DNA of 7,016 bases from an uncultured Lachnospiraceae bacterium (GCA_902766655.1 CACXEL010000159.1:1-7016); one strand, 5' to 3'. Shown: positions 1-6,288, counted from the stretch's first letter. Numbers and translations are program-made. The notes: generated by a model from the sequence alone, not told the origin.

Positions 1-153
1 CAGGACGAGATCGGCACTCCCTTCTGCATCACCTACGATTTCGACTCCGAGACCGACGGCGCCGTCACCGTCCGTGACCGCGATTCCATGGAGCAGGTCC
101 GCGTCAAGATCGAGGACCTCGAGGCTTATCTCGCCGAGCGCATCACCTTCTGA
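1..153 (+). CDS. glyS: Glycyl-tRNA synthetase, C-terminal end (partial)
   Basis: This is the 3' end of a gene that begins before the window; 50 codons and a TGA stop are visible. Glycyl-tRNA synthetase charges tRNA-Gly with glycine in the cytoplasm. The visible part carries the anticodon-binding-domain ending typical of the single-chain (alpha2, archaeal/eukaryotic-like) enzyme: a [14 protein letters not shown] segment, then [14 protein letters not shown] and a short helix ending in ITF. This type is usual in Firmicutes and differs from the two-subunit GlyQ/GlyS enzyme; some annotators would call it glyQS. The reading frame is intact to the stop. The gene appears to end its own transcription unit, because a stable hairpin lies about 90 bases downstream and a new promoter follows. 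The identification rests on recognition of a short but highly conserved tail. Confidence 0.93.
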   Translation, partial: QDEIGTPFCITYDFDSETDGAVTVRDRDSMEQVRVKIEDLEAYLAERITF

Positions 154-232
154 TCGGGTAAAAGGCCCGGCGCGCCCTCTTCGGATCGGAGATGAAGACC
201 CGGAGAACTGCCCGGCGCATCCCCTTCTGATC
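138..232 (+). repeat. Imperfect direct repeat of the glyS tail
   Basis: The 18 bases at 138-155, which span the glyS stop codon, recur at 215-232 with one mismatch (A145 versus C222... the ATCACC/ATCCCC difference). The copies are 77 bases apart, so the second is not in frame with the first. The bases just upstream of each copy are also loosely similar. This suggests an old, decayed short duplication of the gene's end, but chance similarity in GC-rich DNA cannot be excluded. Confidence 0.45.
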
Positions 233-243
233 ATGCACACACT

Positions 244-273
244 GCCTGCGGGAGACTGCAATCTTCCGCAGGC
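244..273 (+). terminator. Hairpin terminator after glyS
   Basis: Bases 244-255 pair with 262-273 in a 12-bp stem with one G-T wobble, closing a six-base loop at 256-261. The sequence after the stem (ATTCTTGATTT) is T-rich but has no unbroken T tract, so termination may be only partial. It lies between glyS and the promoter of the next gene, where a terminator is expected. The T-rich tail overlaps the -35 box at 278-283. Confidence 0.65.
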
Positions 274-277
274 ATTC

Positions 278-306
278 TTGATTTCAGGGGTCTCTCCTTA
301 TATAAT
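278..306 (+). promoter_or_regulatory. Sigma-A-type promoter for the ydjG-like gene
   Basis: TTGATT at 278-283 (four of six consensus bases) and TATAAT at 301-306 (six of six) are separated by exactly 17 bases. Transcription would start near 313, leaving a leader of about 70 bases before the TTG start at 385. This is the best promoter match upstream of the YdjG/YdjH-like pair. Confidence 0.8.
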
Positions 307-324
307 GGAGAATGAGGAACCTGC

Positions 325-368
325 GACCAATTTCTCAGACAAAAGGCCGTCTTCAACGCGCCTTGGTC
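325..368 (+). promoter_or_regulatory. Nested hairpin in the ydjG-like leader
   Basis: GACCAA at 325-330 can pair with TTGGTC at 363-368, enclosing a second stem AGAC 337-340 with GTCT 349-352. The structure ends only a few bases before the ribosome binding site at 372-380. It could influence translation of the TTG-initiated gene, but both stems are short and this is inference from complementarity alone. Confidence 0.3.
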
Positions 369-384
369 TGGAAAGGAGGAAGAT

Positions 385-1470
385 TTGGCAAAATATAACT
401 GCAAGACCTGCGGTGCCGAGCTCTATTTCGACCCCAAAACGGGCAAGCTCAGCTGTGAGTACTGCGGTTCCACCTTTGACCCGTCCGAGTACAATTTCAC
501 CGAGGAGGACGCCAAGGCCAAGGCGGAGCAGCAGGCTGTTCCCGCGGAGGAGGTACTGACGGAAGGCACCGAGTCCACCGACGACTCCACCGGGGACCTT
601 GTTGTCTACAAATGCCCCCACTGCGGCGCCGAGGTGATCACAGCCAAGGACACCGTGGTCACCACCTGCGTGTACTGCAACCGCGCCATCACCATGGAGG
701 GCAACATACAGGGAGCCTTCCGGCCGGATTACGTCCTTCCCTTCATCAAGACCAGGGAGGACGTGGAAAAGTCCTACATGAGTCTCTGCAAGAGCTCTCC
801 GCTCACGCCTACCCTCTTCACCAGGAAGTCCACCATCGAGAAGATCAAAGGCATGTACATCCCCTTCTGGCTGTATTCATTTGACGGGGATGCCAATCTG
901 GAGATCGAAGGCAGGAAGACCCGCCACTGGACCACCGGCGACATGGAGTATACGGAGGTCTCGCGGTACAAGGTCGACGAGGAGGCGAAAGGCAGCTTCG
1001 AGAATATTCCCGCCGATGCCCTGAAGGAAATGGATAACGACCTCATGGATTCCATCGAGCCCTTCGACTTCTCCAAGCTCAAGGAGTTCAACAGCGCCTA
1101 CCTGGCCGGCTTCTACACCCAGAAGTGGGACGAGGATTCGGCCATGAACGAACACCGCGCCAAGAACCGGGCCAAGGCCGCCATGACCAGCGCCATCATG
1201 ACCAATCTCGGCGGGCGGTTCGACTCCACCACGATCTCCCACGAGCAGTTCCGGTGGAAGAACGAGAAGGCCAAATATGCCATGATTCCCGTCTGGATGA
1301 TGTACACCGAGTACAAGGGCAAGAAATACATCTTCGGCATGAACGGACAGACCGGCAAGATGATGGGCGACATCCCCAAGGATCCCATGAAGATCGCCAA
1401 GTACGCCGGCGCGGTCTTTGTCGCCTCGCAGCTCGTCATGATGATCATCAGAATACTGGGGGTGATGTGA
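385..1470 (+). CDS. ydjG: YdjG-like double zinc-ribbon membrane protein
   Basis: A 361-residue protein with two N-terminal TFIIB-type zinc ribbons. The first uses C6-x2-C9 and C24-x2-C27; the second, YKCPHCGAEV, uses C77-x2-C80 and C95-x2-C98. An acidic linker (about 36-70) separates them. The middle region shows features I associate with this family: YVLPF at 116-120, KGMYIPFWLY at 155-164, IPVWMM at 301-306 and GQTGKMMGDIP at 321-331. One hydrophobic helix lies at about 340-358, at the very C-terminus, so most of the protein would be cytoplasmic. The start is TTG, supported by AAAGGAGGA at 372-380 with four bases of spacing; no nearby ATG has such a site. The stop overlaps the next start by one base (TGATG), implying translational coupling. 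In Bacillus subtilis, YdjG belongs to the PspA-YdjGHI membrane-stress system; the same role is inferred here from domains and neighbours. No enzymatic activity is known to me. Confidence 0.85.
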   Translation: MAKYNCKTCGAELYFDPKTGKLSCEYCGSTFDPSEYNFTEEDAKAKAEQQAVPAEEVLTEGTESTDDSTGDLVVYKCPHCGAEVITAKDTVVTTCVYCNRAITMEGNIQGAFRPDYVLPFIKTREDVEKSYMSLCKSSPLTPTLFTRKSTIEKIKGMYIPFWLYSFDGDANLEIEGRKTRHWTTGDMEYTEVSRYKVDEEAKGSFENIPADALKEMDNDLMDSIEPFDFSKLKEFNSAYLAGFYTQKWDEDSAMNEHRAKNRAKAAMTSAIMTNLGGRFDSTTISHEQFRWKNEKAKYAMIPVWMMYTEYKGKKYIFGMNGQTGKMMGDIPKDPMKIAKYAGAVFVASQLVMMIIRILGVM

Positions 1471-2318
1471 TGAAGAGGAAAATAAGAACCATATCCGCCC
1501 TCCTGATGGCCCTCCTGCTCCTTGCCGCCATGCCCTTCGCGGCATTCGCCGCCGAGGATTCCGGTCTTCACGGCAGCGGTCCCTGGACCTCCAACAACGG
1601 GACGGAATTCTACATGCCCTACGTGGCAGACAACTCCGCCCGGGTCTACGACTACGGCGACCTGCTCACGGACGTGGGCGAGCAGGCCCTGACCGCCAGG
1701 ATCCTCGAGCTTGAGGCCCAGAAGGGCTGTGACATCTTCGTCCTGACCTCCTACGACGTCCCGAGCGATATCAATTACGAGACGACCACCAGCATGCAGT
1801 ACTTGGAGCAGTTCTACATGGACAACGGCTTCGCGGACGACTGCCTGGCCATGATCATCGACATGAACAACCGTGTCATCTACACCATGGGTCACGGAAA
1901 ATACGCCGCCGAAAAGTATGTGTCCTTCCACGAGAAGGCCTACGACCACGCTCTCGAATACGCTTCGAACGGTGACTACTACGGCGCGATCGAGCAGTTC
2001 CTGAACGACATCTACCGGCTGGAGAACATCGGCGCCGCTGCGGTCCCGACCATCGGGTCCATCGTCGTGAGCCTCCTGCTCTCCCTGATCACGATCCTGG
2101 TTCTGGTCGGCAAGCACTCTCACTCCCAGCCCGTCCACAACGCCAAGATTGCTGTCAAGGCCAGGAACTTCAAAAAGGTCTCCTCCAACTCCGTCTTCCT
2201 CGGCAAGAACGTCACCAAGCACAGGATCGAGCGGAGCTCCGGGTCCTCCGGCGGGGGCGGCTTCTCGGGCGGCACCCACTCCGGCGGCGGCTTCTCGGGA
2301 GGCGGCGGTCATTTCTGA
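1470..2318 (+). CDS. ydjH: YdjH-like TPM-domain protein, membrane anchored
   Basis: A 282-residue exported protein. A signal peptide is clear: basic KRK at 2-4, hydrophobic core at about 8-24, and an AFA-A cleavage-like site near residue 27. A TPM domain (TLP18.3/Psb32/MOLO-1 type) covers about 57-185, starting at RVYDYGDLLTDVGEQAL and including CDIFVLTSYDV and CLAMIIDMNNRVIYTMGHGKY. A transmembrane helix follows at about 190-213. The cytoplasmic-side tail ends in a Gly/Ser-rich segment (about 256-282, GGGGFSGG and SGGGFSGGGGHF), a common ending of TPM proteins. The ATG at 1470 overlaps the upstream stop and lies just after a GGGGGTG stretch that can act as the ribosome binding site; longer in-frame readings upstream merely shadow the preceding gene and lack the signal peptide at the N-terminus. 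Context and architecture match B. subtilis YdjH, partner of YdjG in envelope stress. The exact biochemical role of the TPM domain here is unknown. Confidence 0.85.
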   Translation: MKRKIRTISALLMALLLLAAMPFAAFAAEDSGLHGSGPWTSNNGTEFYMPYVADNSARVYDYGDLLTDVGEQALTARILELEAQKGCDIFVLTSYDVPSDINYETTTSMQYLEQFYMDNGFADDCLAMIIDMNNRVIYTMGHGKYAAEKYVSFHEKAYDHALEYASNGDYYGAIEQFLNDIYRLENIGAAAVPTIGSIVVSLLLSLITILVLVGKHSHSQPVHNAKIAVKARNFKKVSSNSVFLGKNVTKHRIERSSGSSGGGGFSGGTHSGGGFSGGGGHF

Positions 2319-2338
2319 CGAGGGCAGGAGAGTGTCCG

Positions 2339-2353
2339 CATTTTCTGAAAATG
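2339..2353 (+). promoter_or_regulatory. Small perfect palindrome upstream of the NTase-receiver gene
   Basis: CATTTT at 2339-2344 and AAAATG at 2348-2353 form perfect 6-bp arms around CTG, in the 66-base gap between the YdjH-like gene and the next gene. It could be an operator half-site pair or a weak hairpin. No convincing promoter boxes were seen beside it, so the function is a guess. Confidence 0.2.
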
Positions 2354-2384
2354 ATTACAAAACAAAGAAGGCAGACATAAGTAC

Positions 2385-3308
2385 ATGGAAGAGAAATATA
2401 ACGAATTCCTGCGCATCGCCAAGCTTCTGAACCAGATGTTCTCCATCACACCGCTCCTTTTCGGATCCCTGGGACTGGAGAGAAGGCTGGGCATGGATCT
2501 TTCATCCGAGGACATCGATATCCTGATCCCGGAAAAATATCTCCGCGACCAGTGGCACCGGCTCCACGCCATGATGGAGCGGGCCGGCTACACGCTGATC
2601 GATATGCGGGAACACACCTTCCAGAAGGACCAGTTCAAGGTGGCCTTCGCCATGATCGAGGACCTCAAGTCCTTCGCGGACGTGGATATCCGGCTCCTGG
2701 CCCTGGAGAAGGACAAGGGCGCGACCTTCTACTTCATGTATCTGGACGATTACAGGAAGGTCTACCGGGCTTCCAGCCGCGATGACTACAGGATGGGAAA
2801 GAAGTACGGCGCAGACCTGAAAAAGCTGGCCCTCATCGAGCAGGCCCTGGCCAAGAAGCACGTTATCCTTGTGGCGGAGGACAGCGTTCTCCACAAGGTC
2901 ATCCTGGGCATCCAGCTCAAGATGGGCGGCTACCTCATCGAGGAAGCTTCTGACGGTCAGGAGGCAGTGGCCATGGTCAAGCGCATGCCCGCGGATTACT
3001 ATTCGGCCATCGTCATGGACGTCTACATGCCCAACATGAACGGGATCAAGGCAACGTCCGCGATCAGGGCCCTGGAGGATCCGCTGAAGAGCTCTCTTCC
3101 CATTGCGGCCATCACCTCCGATTCGGATGCGGAAGAGATCGAGGAGGCCATGGAGGCCGGCGTCAACAAGTATCTGCTGAAGCCGATCGACGTGGACATC
3201 CTGCTCGGGACCATCGAGGAGCTGGTCAGGGCAAGGGAATCCGCTCTTGCGTCCGCGGAGACGGATACTGCGGATCCATGCGATGATGCGGACGCACCGG
3301 AAGCGTAA
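2385..3308 (+). CDS. Nucleotidyltransferase-like / response-regulator receiver fusion
   Basis: A 307-residue two-domain protein, probably cytoplasmic. Residues about 1-155 resemble a minimal nucleotidyltransferase fold: LLFGSLG at 24-30, SEDIDIL at 41-47 with the two-acid pair D43 and D45, and a possible third acid at D99 or D101 (ADVDIR). Residues about 159-282 are a receiver domain with the expected key residues: acidic pair E165/D166, phospho-acceptor D212 (VMDVYMPNMNG), T244 (AAITSDS) and K266 (LLKPID). A 25-residue acidic tail follows, with no DNA-binding domain. Having the receiver at the C-terminus is unusual. No histidine kinase is in the window. The ATG at 2385 has only a weak AAGAAGG site (2365-2371), 13 bases upstream, so expression may be low or coupled to the YdjH-like gene 66 bases before it. 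The receiver call is firm. The NTase call rests on the GS...DxD pattern; its substrate is unknown and it could instead be a catalytically silent NTase-fold domain. Confidence 0.85.
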   Translation: MEEKYNEFLRIAKLLNQMFSITPLLFGSLGLERRLGMDLSSEDIDILIPEKYLRDQWHRLHAMMERAGYTLIDMREHTFQKDQFKVAFAMIEDLKSFADVDIRLLALEKDKGATFYFMYLDDYRKVYRASSRDDYRMGKKYGADLKKLALIEQALAKKHVILVAEDSVLHKVILGIQLKMGGYLIEEASDGQEAVAMVKRMPADYYSAIVMDVYMPNMNGIKATSAIRALEDPLKSSLPIAAITSDSDAEEIEEAMEAGVNKYLLKPIDVDILLGTIEELVRARESALASAETDTADPCDDADAPEA

Positions 3309-3340
3309 GTTCTGTCTGGGCTGCAGAGAAGGTCCGTGAC

Positions 3341-3369
3341 TTGGCAGTTTTCTGTGAATTTTGTGTAAA
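3341..3369 (+). promoter_or_regulatory. Candidate distal promoter of the ydjI-like gene
   Basis: TTGGCA at 3341-3346 (five of six consensus bases) is followed after 17 bases by TGTAAA at 3364-3369 (four of six). The -10 box lies inside an AT-rich inverted repeat, AATTTT at 3357-3362 and AAAATT at 3369-3374, which could be a regulator site. It is the weaker of two candidates in this 161-base gap. Confidence 0.4.
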
Positions 3370-3384
3370 AAATTTGATTTTTAG

Positions 3385-3413
3385 TCGCCAATCGACAACT
3401 TTTGTGAGATAAT
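3385..3413 (+). promoter_or_regulatory. Candidate proximal promoter of the ydjI-like gene
   Basis: An extended -10 element (TG at 3405-3406 followed by A and GATAAT at 3408-3413) lies 17 bases after TCGCCA at 3385-3390 (four of six consensus bases). Transcription would start near 3420, immediately before a GC-rich hairpin. This suggests that the SPFH gene can be transcribed separately from the three genes upstream. Confidence 0.5.
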
Positions 3414-3422
3414 TGAGACCAA

Positions 3423-3437
3423 TGGGGCAAAGCCCCA
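3423..3437 (+). promoter_or_regulatory. Leader hairpin before the ydjI-like gene
   Basis: TGGGGC at 3423-3428 and GCCCCA at 3432-3437 form a perfect 6-bp stem with an AAA loop. If transcription begins at the proximal promoter, this hairpin is at the extreme 5' end of the mRNA, where such stems often stabilise transcripts. It has no T tract after it and ends 18 bases before the ribosome binding site, so it is unlikely to be a terminator. Confidence 0.4.
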
Positions 3438-3469
3438 GACATGAACCGTATTTTGAAAGGAGTACAGTT

Positions 3470-4837
3470 ATGGGATTAATCAGATTAGCAGCCAACGTGC
3501 TCGGCGCAGCAGGCAGTGCCCTTAATACTACAGCCAGCAGCCTTTGGACAGAATATTTTGAGAGCGGCGATATGTCCGGCGGCATCCTCATGAAGCGCGG
3601 CAACAAGATCACCGGCAAGAACTCCAGGAACCGCGGCGGCGATGACAACATCATCACCTCCGGCTCCGGCATCGACGTCCAGGAGAACCAGTGCATGGTC
3701 CTGGTCGAGAACGGCGCCATCGTCGACTTCTGCGCGGAACCCGGCCGCTATACCTTCGACGCTTCCGCGGCTCCCTCCCTGTTCGCAGGCGACAACAAGG
3801 GCCTCAAGGCCGTTGCCTCCAGCCTTCTGCAGCAGTTCCAGGCCGGCGGCCAGCGCACCAACACCCAGAGAGTATTCTATATCAACATGGGCGAGATTCA
3901 GGGCTTCAAGTGGGGCTCCGGCAACATCACCTTCGACCACTGGGAGAGAGATTTCGCGACCGACAGGCCCTGCTGGCACATCGCCACCACACTCCGGGGC
4001 AACGGCGTCTACTCCATCCAGATCACTGACCCGGCCAAGTTCTTTGCGGTCCTCGGTGCTGCCAAGGCAGGCGGAGACAACAACGGCCTCATCACCAAGA
4101 ACGACATCGAGCTCCAGATCAAGACGGAAGCCATCGCGGCCATCCGCCAGGGCGTCGGCCAGCTCTCCAGGCTCAAGATCGGCTACACCGACATCGCAGC
4201 CAACGAAGGCGAGCTCACCAAGACCGTGGACGCCATCCTGGATGAATCCTGGGAAGAGGGACGCGGCATTTCCATGTACCGGATCGCCATCGGCATGATG
4301 GACGTCGATGAGCAGAGCCGCACCCAGATCACCAAGTATCAGGAGACCAAGGGCTACTCCGATCCGTCCATGCTGGGCGCCTACATGGGCATGGGCCAGA
4401 CCCAGGCCATGAACACCGCCGCCGGCAACACCGCCGGTGCCGTGACCGGCTTCGCCGGCCTTGGCATGATGGGCGGCATGGGAGGCGGCATGAACGTCTC
4501 CTCCCTCATGCAGCAGGGCGCCATGCAGCAGCAACAGCAGCAGGCACAGCAGCCCGTGATGCAGGCAGCTCCCCCCGCAGCCGATTCCTGGACATGCTCC
4601 TGCGGCGCCGTCAACACCGGCAAGTTCTGTGCGGAGTGCGGTTCTCCCAAGCCTGTCGTCGTTCCGGCCGGCAGCTGGACATGCTCCTGCGGCCATGTGA
4701 ACACCGGCAAGTTCTGCAGCGAGTGCGGATCTCCCAGGCCCGCGGCTGCTCCGACAGCCTGCCCCAAGTGCGGTCAGGCCTTCCCGGACCCGGCCAACCC
4801 GCCCAAGTTCTGCCCGAACTGCGGAGCCAGGATCTGA
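3470..4837 (+). CDS. ydjI: YdjI-like SPFH-domain protein with three zinc ribbons
   Basis: A 455-residue protein of the YdjI-type SPFH (stomatin/prohibitin/flotillin) family, which forms membrane-associated assemblies. After a short N-terminal region, the SPFH part runs from about 60 to 290: QENQCMVLVENGAIVDFCAEPGRY-like start at 71-93, QRVFYINMGEIQGFKWG at 133-149, and a helical part ending in DEQSRTQITKYQETKGYSDP. Then come a Gly/Met-rich stretch (about 320-350), six consecutive glutamines at 353-358 (4526-4543) and three zinc ribbons: C376/C378/C387/C390, C405/C407/C416/C419 and C431/C434/C448/C451. No signal peptide or clear membrane helix is seen. B. subtilis YdjI is, as I recall, shorter (about 320 residues). 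The ATG at 3470 has GAAAGGAG at 3455-3462 with seven bases of spacing; a longer reading from 3413 would start inside the promoter. In B. subtilis, YdjI acts with YdjG, YdjH and PspA in envelope stress; the same module is inferred here. Confidence 0.88.
   Translation: MGLIRLAANVLGAAGSALNTTASSLWTEYFESGDMSGGILMKRGNKITGKNSRNRGGDDNIITSGSGIDVQENQCMVLVENGAIVDFCAEPGRYTFDASAAPSLFAGDNKGLKAVASSLLQQFQAGGQRTNTQRVFYINMGEIQGFKWGSGNITFDHWERDFATDRPCWHIATTLRGNGVYSIQITDPAKFFAVLGAAKAGGDNNGLITKNDIELQIKTEAIAAIRQGVGQLSRLKIGYTDIAANEGELTKTVDAILDESWEEGRGISMYRIAIGMMDVDEQSRTQITKYQETKGYSDPSMLGAYMGMGQTQAMNTAAGNTAGAVTGFAGLGMMGGMGGGMNVSSLMQQGAMQQQQQQAQQPVMQAAPPAADSWTCSCGAVNTGKFCAECGSPKPVVVPAGSWTCSCGHVNTGKFCSECGSPRPAAAPTACPKCGQAFPDPANPPKFCPNCGARI
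4586..4741 (+). repeat. Tandem duplication of a zinc-ribbon coding unit
   Basis: Two 69-base units, 4586-4654 and 4673-4741, encode nearly identical 23-residue ribbons (SWTCSCG.VNTGKFC.ECGSP.P). By my count they match at 56 of 69 bases and lie 87 bases apart, in frame. This looks like a recent internal duplication within the ydjI-like gene. The third ribbon, at about 4760-4825, is clearly divergent. Confidence 0.85.
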
Positions 4838-4857
4838 TTGATTTGATTAAGTAATGA

Positions 4858-4926
4858 GAATGAGGGGCGGCCCTTTTTCCCAAAATCATGGATTTTGAGA
4901 AAAAGGACCGCCCCTTGGTCTCATTC
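4858..4926. repeat. Imperfect palindromic repeat downstream of the ydjI-like gene
   Basis: GAATGAG at 4858-4864 pairs with 4920-4926; GGGCGG at 4865-4870 with 4908-4913; CCTTTTTC at 4872-4879 with 4899-4906; and CAAAATC at 4881-4887 with 4891-4897, around an ATG loop. There are two mismatches and a one-sided bulge near 4914-4919. It starts 20 bases after the upstream stop and may terminate or protect that mRNA, though there is no T tract after it. Its core closely resembles the inverted repeat at 6371-6456. Confidence 0.75.
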
Positions 4927-4940
4927 CCCTCACTTTCCAC

Positions 4941-4969
4941 TTGATAAAATGGTCCGGACGTTATAAAAT
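4941..4969 (+). promoter_or_regulatory. Sigma-A-type promoter of pfp
   Basis: TTGATA at 4941-4946 (five of six consensus bases) and TAAAAT at 4964-4969 (five of six) are 17 bases apart. Transcription would begin near 4976, giving a leader of roughly 60 bases. With the terminator at 6311-6337 this makes pfp a one-gene transcription unit. Confidence 0.75.
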
Positions 4970-5034
4970 ACTCCACAGTGTGCAGGCATCTTCGATGTCT
5001 TCATTTTAAGCCACTTTTTTACGAGGAGGATATT

Positions 5035-6288
5035 ATGGCAAAGAGAAATGTTATCGTTGGACAGTCCGGCGGACCGACAGCGGCAATCAACTCATCACTT
5101 GCAGGCGTTTACCGTACAGCCAGAGAGCGCGGCTATAAGAAAATCTACGGCATGATCCACGGTGTTCAGGGTCTCATGGAAGGCAAGTACATCGACCTTT
5201 CCGAACATATCCAGAACGGCCTTGACGAGGAACTTCTGAAGAGAACACCCGCTTCTTACCTCGGCTCCTGCCGTTATAAGCTGCCCGAAATTCATAAGGA
5301 CAAGGAGACCTATGACAAGATCTTCAAGATCCTGGAAGAGCTTGAGATCGACTGCTTCATCTACATCGGTGGAAATGATTCCATGGACACCATCAAGAAG
5401 CTGTCCGACTATGGTATGCTGACCGGCTCTGACATCCGTTTCGTCGGCTGCCCGAAGACCATCGATAACGACCTGGCCCTGACCGACCATACTCCGGGCT
5501 ACGGCTCCGCTGCCAAGTACATCGGCACTTCCGTCAAGGAAGTCATCCGTGACGGCGCTTCCATGAAGAACAAGAACGGTCTTGTCACCGTCATTGAGAT
5601 CATGGGCCGTGACGCAGGCTGGCTGACCGGCGCTGCCGCTCTGGCTGAGGGCGAGGACTGCCCCGGCCCGGATGCCATCTACCTGCCCGAGCTTCCCTTC
5701 GACGTCGAAGCCTTCGAGAAGAAGATCGAGATGCTGCTCAAGGCCAAGAACTCTGTCGTCGTCGCTGTCTCTGAAGGCATCCACACCGCCGACGGTACTT
5801 ACGTCTGCGAGCTGGGCATGTCCTCTGATTTCGTCGATGCATTCGGCCACAAGCAGCTCAGCGGAACCGCTACCTATCTCTGCAACCTTCTTTCCTCCAA
5901 GCTCGGCTGCAAGGCCCGCGCCATCGAGTTCTCCACGCTGCAGAGAGCCGCTTCCCACAGCGCTTCCCGCGTTGACATTCTCGAGGCCTATGAGGTCGGC
6001 GGTGCTGCCATGAAGGCTGCCGATGAAGGCGATACCGGCAAGATGGTCGTCTTTGTGAGAACTTCCGATGATCCGTACCAGTGCGGCACTGAGATCAAGG
6101 ACGTCCACAAGATCGCCAACGAGGAGCGTCTTGTCCCGAGGAACTGGGTCAACGAGGAAGGCACCTATGTCACCTCCGAGTTCCTCACCTACGTCCGTCC
6201 GCTGATCCAGGGCGACGTCTCCCCGATCATGGTCGATGGTATTCCGCGCCACCTCTACAAGCCGGGCTACTATGACCTGCTGAAATAA
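5035..6288 (+). CDS. pfp: Pyrophosphate-dependent 6-phosphofructokinase
   Basis: A 417-residue cytoplasmic glycolytic enzyme that converts fructose 6-phosphate and PPi to fructose 1,6-bisphosphate and phosphate, reversibly. Phosphofructokinase motifs appear in order: VGQSGGPTAAIN at 8-19, YIGGNDSMDT at 110-119, CPKTIDNDL at 139-147 with the catalytic TIDND loop (D144, D146), and MGRDAGWLTG at 190-199. Two positions separate PPi from ATP enzymes: D115 (in GGND, where ATP enzymes have Gly in GGDGS) and K141 (PKTIDND, where ATP enzymes have PGTIDND). Both are the PPi form. N114 replaces the more usual Asp of GGDDS. The ATG at 5035 is preceded by GAGGAGGA at 5023-5030 with four bases of spacing, and translation from it gives the normal N-terminus; an in-frame extension to 4978 has no such site. 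The gene has its own promoter and terminator. The next gene, pyruvate phosphate dikinase, also belongs to PPi-linked glycolysis. Confidence 0.95.
   Translation: MAKRNVIVGQSGGPTAAINSSLAGVYRTARERGYKKIYGMIHGVQGLMEGKYIDLSEHIQNGLDEELLKRTPASYLGSCRYKLPEIHKDKETYDKIFKILEELEIDCFIYIGGNDSMDTIKKLSDYGMLTGSDIRFVGCPKTIDNDLALTDHTPGYGSAAKYIGTSVKEVIRDGASMKNKNGLVTVIEIMGRDAGWLTGAAALAEGEDCPGPDAIYLPELPFDVEAFEKKIEMLLKAKNSVVVAVSEGIHTADGTYVCELGMSSDFVDAFGHKQLSGTATYLCNLLSSKLGCKARAIEFSTLQRAASHSASRVDILEAYEVGGAAMKAADEGDTGKMVVFVRTSDDPYQCGTEIKDVHKIANEERLVPRNWVNEEGTYVTSEFLTYVRPLIQGDVSPIMVDGIPRHLYKPGYYDLLK

Noticed and set aside
1113..2312. Long open frame of 399 codons on the - strand
   Set aside because: It lies opposite the YdjG- and YdjH-like genes, which have clear domains, a start with a good ribosome binding site and a signal peptide. 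The - strand product is of low-complexity composition with no recognisable motif, typical of antisense shadows in GC-rich genes.
4526..4543. CAG trinucleotide repeat as a phase-variable tract
   Set aside because: It is only six glutamine codons, one of them CAA, and length changes would stay in frame, so there is no sign of a switch.
3485..4696. Open frame of 403 codons on the - strand opposite the SPFH gene
   Set aside because: It is a shadow of the zinc-ribbon SPFH gene, rich in Gly, Ala, Val and Asp, without motifs or a credible start site.
4858..4926. Rho-independent terminator of the ydjI-like gene
   Set aside because: The hairpin is large but lacks a T tract on either the + strand end or a GC-tight stem; it fits better as a member of the palindromic repeat family, though it may slow transcription.
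5095..6252. Open frame of 385 codons on the - strand opposite pfp
   Set aside because: The + strand encodes an unmistakable phosphofructokinase; the reverse frame has no family resemblance.
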